From: Gracilaria gracilis
Lineage: Eukaryota > Rhodophyta > Florideophyceae > Gracilariales > Gracilariaceae
Assembly: GCA_030374805.1 (NCBI GenBank)
Contig: JARGSG010000193.1
Span: forward strand, 372,001 to 436,000
DNA length: 64,000 bases
Reading direction: 5' to 3'
Shown: in pieces, positions 61,312-64,000 of the stretch
Layout of the letters: every line of letters begins with the position of its first letter
Position numbering within the stretch: the stretch's first letter is position 1
Position numbers and translations under genes: made by a program
Notes under the pieces: generated by a model
Database searches by the model: none
The model's input: only the letters and a program-made list of their open reading frames with translations
What the model was told of the DNA's origin: nothing

Positions 61312-64000
61312 TTTTAGTAGAGGGAAGTTGCTTAATTAATAAGCAATGAATCCGTAACACTCATGTGAATCTCATTAAAAGCTATGCTTTGCGTTCTTTT
61401 AGATAAAAGCCAGTCTTCATTGCGCCGCTAGTAACGCACCAGAAGCGGGCATGAGGTCCCCTTTGATGGCTGATTTTGTCCCCAAACTCATGAAGATAAG
61501 AGTGGCAAGAACACGCATTTGTTTGCCACGGGAATCGGCAGTGGTCACCAAACGGCAGGAACGTACATCTGAAGAGCGAGTACGGTGGGGTGAACGGAGT
61601 TTCCAAAGGGAAAATAATTATCTTGTTGACATGCAGATTTCAAGTTTGAGATGCGCCATGCTGCGGTACGTACAAAGGCAAAACGCAACACAGCGAAAAA
61701 GCACGTGAAACAATTCAAAATTGGCTTGCTACTCGGTTCTGGTTGACGCTCTATATCGTAGGGTCTGTAGTTGCCATAAAGTGTTTTATTGAGCACACTC
61801 TGGTTGCTCTCTGTTGATCGTTGTGTTTGGGTTGCCTTTAGAAGGACACTGCTCCTCGTGTGTTGTTTGTAAATAATACAGAAGGGAACTCATTCGCGCC
61901 AAACGGCCTCCAAACGCGGTCATGGGCTGGGAGAATGAGCGAGCTGATGGTCGCGAAGGAGCGCTCTACCAAGAGGTAGACCTGTCACTCCGTATCTACA
62001 CTTCCATTTCGCCACCCTTAGCCAATGAAAAGCCAGCCTTCTTTTGTAGGGATTCTCGAAAGGAAAGGGAAAACCAAATATTTGCCCAATACACGTGGGG
62101 TACGTATACCACAGCTAATGGATGGACGACGATGCTATATATAGAGGTTGCTGTCTCTTGAATTGAGCACCGCAAAGTGTCTGGGTTCTTGACGTCCATG
62201 CAAGAATGCTTTTGTTCGGAAGTGAGCCACAGGTTTTGCTTCGGTAGGGTTCAGTTTACACTCAGGAATGTGGCATGCGAGTGTAACATGTAGGAGGAAG
62301 CGTTGTTGACGTGAGGCTAGTTCTTCCACTTGTTGGGACTGCATGTATTTTGCACGTTCTTTCCGCTTTTTCATTAGATGAAGGAATCATCGCCGTTGTG
62401 ACGCGGAGCAGTGTCGAATTGGCAAAAGTTGGCACGGTGCGGACAGGAGGGGACAGGAGTTTACTACAATTTATGCTATATCCAAGCGTTTTGGTCAGGT
62501 TGCTTGAGATAATGTATGGATACAGAACCCAATTGTTTGCTATGTGCCGAAAACGAAGTGGTTTGCTATGGTTTGAGCTGGAAAAGAACGTGGTCAAGTT
62601 TGTTACTCCCATACTGCCGCTCAGTACACGGTGGTGATTGGCAACGGCGACGTACACCTACTAACTTTACACCTAACGGCACCCCGATCGACAGCAATTT
62701 CATTATCTGAGCTGCCAGATACACACGTGCTGTGGAACACAGTTGTAGTCTTCATGAAATTATTTGCAAATTAGCGCAAGCGTGTGGTGTCAAACAACGT
62801 GCTCCAAAGACCGACCTATCATAGCTGTTGCTGCATTTCGTTCAAGTCAAAGCGCAGCCAACGCTCGGCGCGAGGCGGTTGTAAAGGAGCTGCGTGCACG
62901 AAGGTTAGCAAAACGTTTCGTTCCAAGTGCTAATGGGCGAGAAATGTAGGGCAAGTTCGCAGCAGATTTAGTCGGACAGCAGCGTTTCACCGCACAAATC
63001 AGTGGTTCTCATGAGTGCTGTGCAGACCGCCTCCGTAAGGCGTGTGCTCGTACGGATACCAAGCGGCACGCTCCATAAGGAACGCGCACTCTCTCTCAGA
63101 CCGCTGCCTGTGGCAATTGTTGGCAAACCTCGAGAGCGATAAGTTGTTTGAATTGCATTACAACAACGCACAAGATATTTTTCAAAAGCTTTCCTGGCTG
63201 CTGATTGGCGAGCACGTCCCTGACATATCCCCATAGATATTAGCTCCATGCCAGCCTTACAGCATTGCCTAAATTTACTGGCGAGGAGGCACTACAGCAG
63301 TTACAGATATCATAGCCCTCTATTTCTATCCACATCCGTCGGCGCGTTTTGGCCACATGCGTAGCTGTTCCAACCTGGCTGAGATTCAAATCCCGCGCGC
63401 TTGTCATGCCGTCTTTTAGGCCACCACTTCTAGCCTGATTGTCTCAAGGAAAAACGCCGCCGACGGAAGCGCATCAATCCTTTTTCCCTGTACGGCTCTG
63501 TTGAAACGCGAGCAAGCTCGCGTTTCCCACAGCGTTAGCATTTGGCAAGACACAAGATCATAGATATTATTTGAACCTTTCCTATGTGCTGTTCTGAGAA
63601 CACGACTGATGCAGAGGAGGAGCAAAACGCAATCCGCGCGCTATGAGCCACCACGGCTAACTTACTTCAAAGTAACCTTACTGAACATTCTCACAACTGT
63701 ATTCTGATTAAGCCTTACTACGTACCAACCGTAGCAGGTATACGGCTAATGCTACACGTGCTTGCTCCAGTTCATAAGAGAGGAATGCGATGCCCTCCCA
63801 ATGCGGCGCAGATCGAAGCGTTTGACTCGTCGACACCACCTCTTCTTTACTTTGCCCCCAATTGACGCCTGCAGGTAAGCATACTTTGAACAGAGGCGCT
63901 TGCATTCTTTTCGAGCTCGTCTGTTACGCCTCCAACCGCAAATCGCTTCCGCCCAGATACTATTCTCTTTGTGCCAAGTTGAACGCCGCCACCACTGCAG
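61312..64000. other. Gene-free stretch to the window end
   Basis: No convincing gene. A perfect 10-bp hairpin AAACGCGAGC-AA-GCTCGCGTTT lies at 63504-63525. Confidence 0.4.

Noticed and set aside
63381-63400. tRNA B-box-like GAGATTCAAATCC
   Set aside because: No paired T stem, acceptor stem or A box is found at tRNA spacing.
1-64000. CRISPR array, rRNA genes or bacterial operons
   Set aside because: No spaced repeat array, rRNA sequence or operon-like gene packing is seen; gene structure is eukaryotic.

Overview
The window reads as nuclear DNA of a eukaryote with few introns, most likely a florideophyte red alga such as Chondrus. This is an inference from mostly single-exon secreted-protein genes, a copper LPMO, von Willebrand A proteins and a heavy load of nested retroelements; no single gene proves it. 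About 60% of the window is mobile DNA.

Left part (1-21 kb): a decayed leucine-rich-repeat gene and a small cysteine-rich exon are followed by a tyrosine-recombinase retrotransposon (2998-20874). It has split direct repeats (A1 at the left end, B1-A2-B2 at the right). A younger Ty3/Gypsy chromovirus (6966-18176, read on the minus strand, 5-bp target duplication AGAGG) sits inside it. That chromovirus carries a long accessory reading frame on the opposite strand.

Middle (21-36.7 kb): host genes. These are a membrane protein of unknown function with an in-frame TGA, an LPMO-like secreted protein, a short-chain dehydrogenase, a cysteine-rich fragment and a decayed secreted-protein gene. A compact, apparently whole piggyBac-type DNA transposon (30442-33316) lies among them. 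The decayed gene sits between flanks that recur at 35.9-36.6 kb without the gene.

Right-centre (36.7-51.2 kb): a second piggyBac-type transposon with TTAA target sites, 159-bp inverted repeats and an unusually large transposase that appears to hold a PD-(D/E)XK nuclease. A second young chromovirus (37582-47373, minus strand, target duplication TTTTG) interrupts it.

Right part (51.2-64 kb): three secreted von Willebrand A-like genes at increasing divergence, a secreted proline- and cysteine-rich protein, a 16-bp minisatellite, and a gene-free ghost copy of the first vWA gene's flanks.

The most unusual signal is that each chromovirus is saturated, in coding, noncoding and LTR sequence alike, with its own short spaced palindrome: CCG-N2-CGG in the first and ACC-N5-GGT in the second. 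The flanking DNA does not show this. Together with the antisense accessory frame, this could be an element-specific DNA-recognition system.
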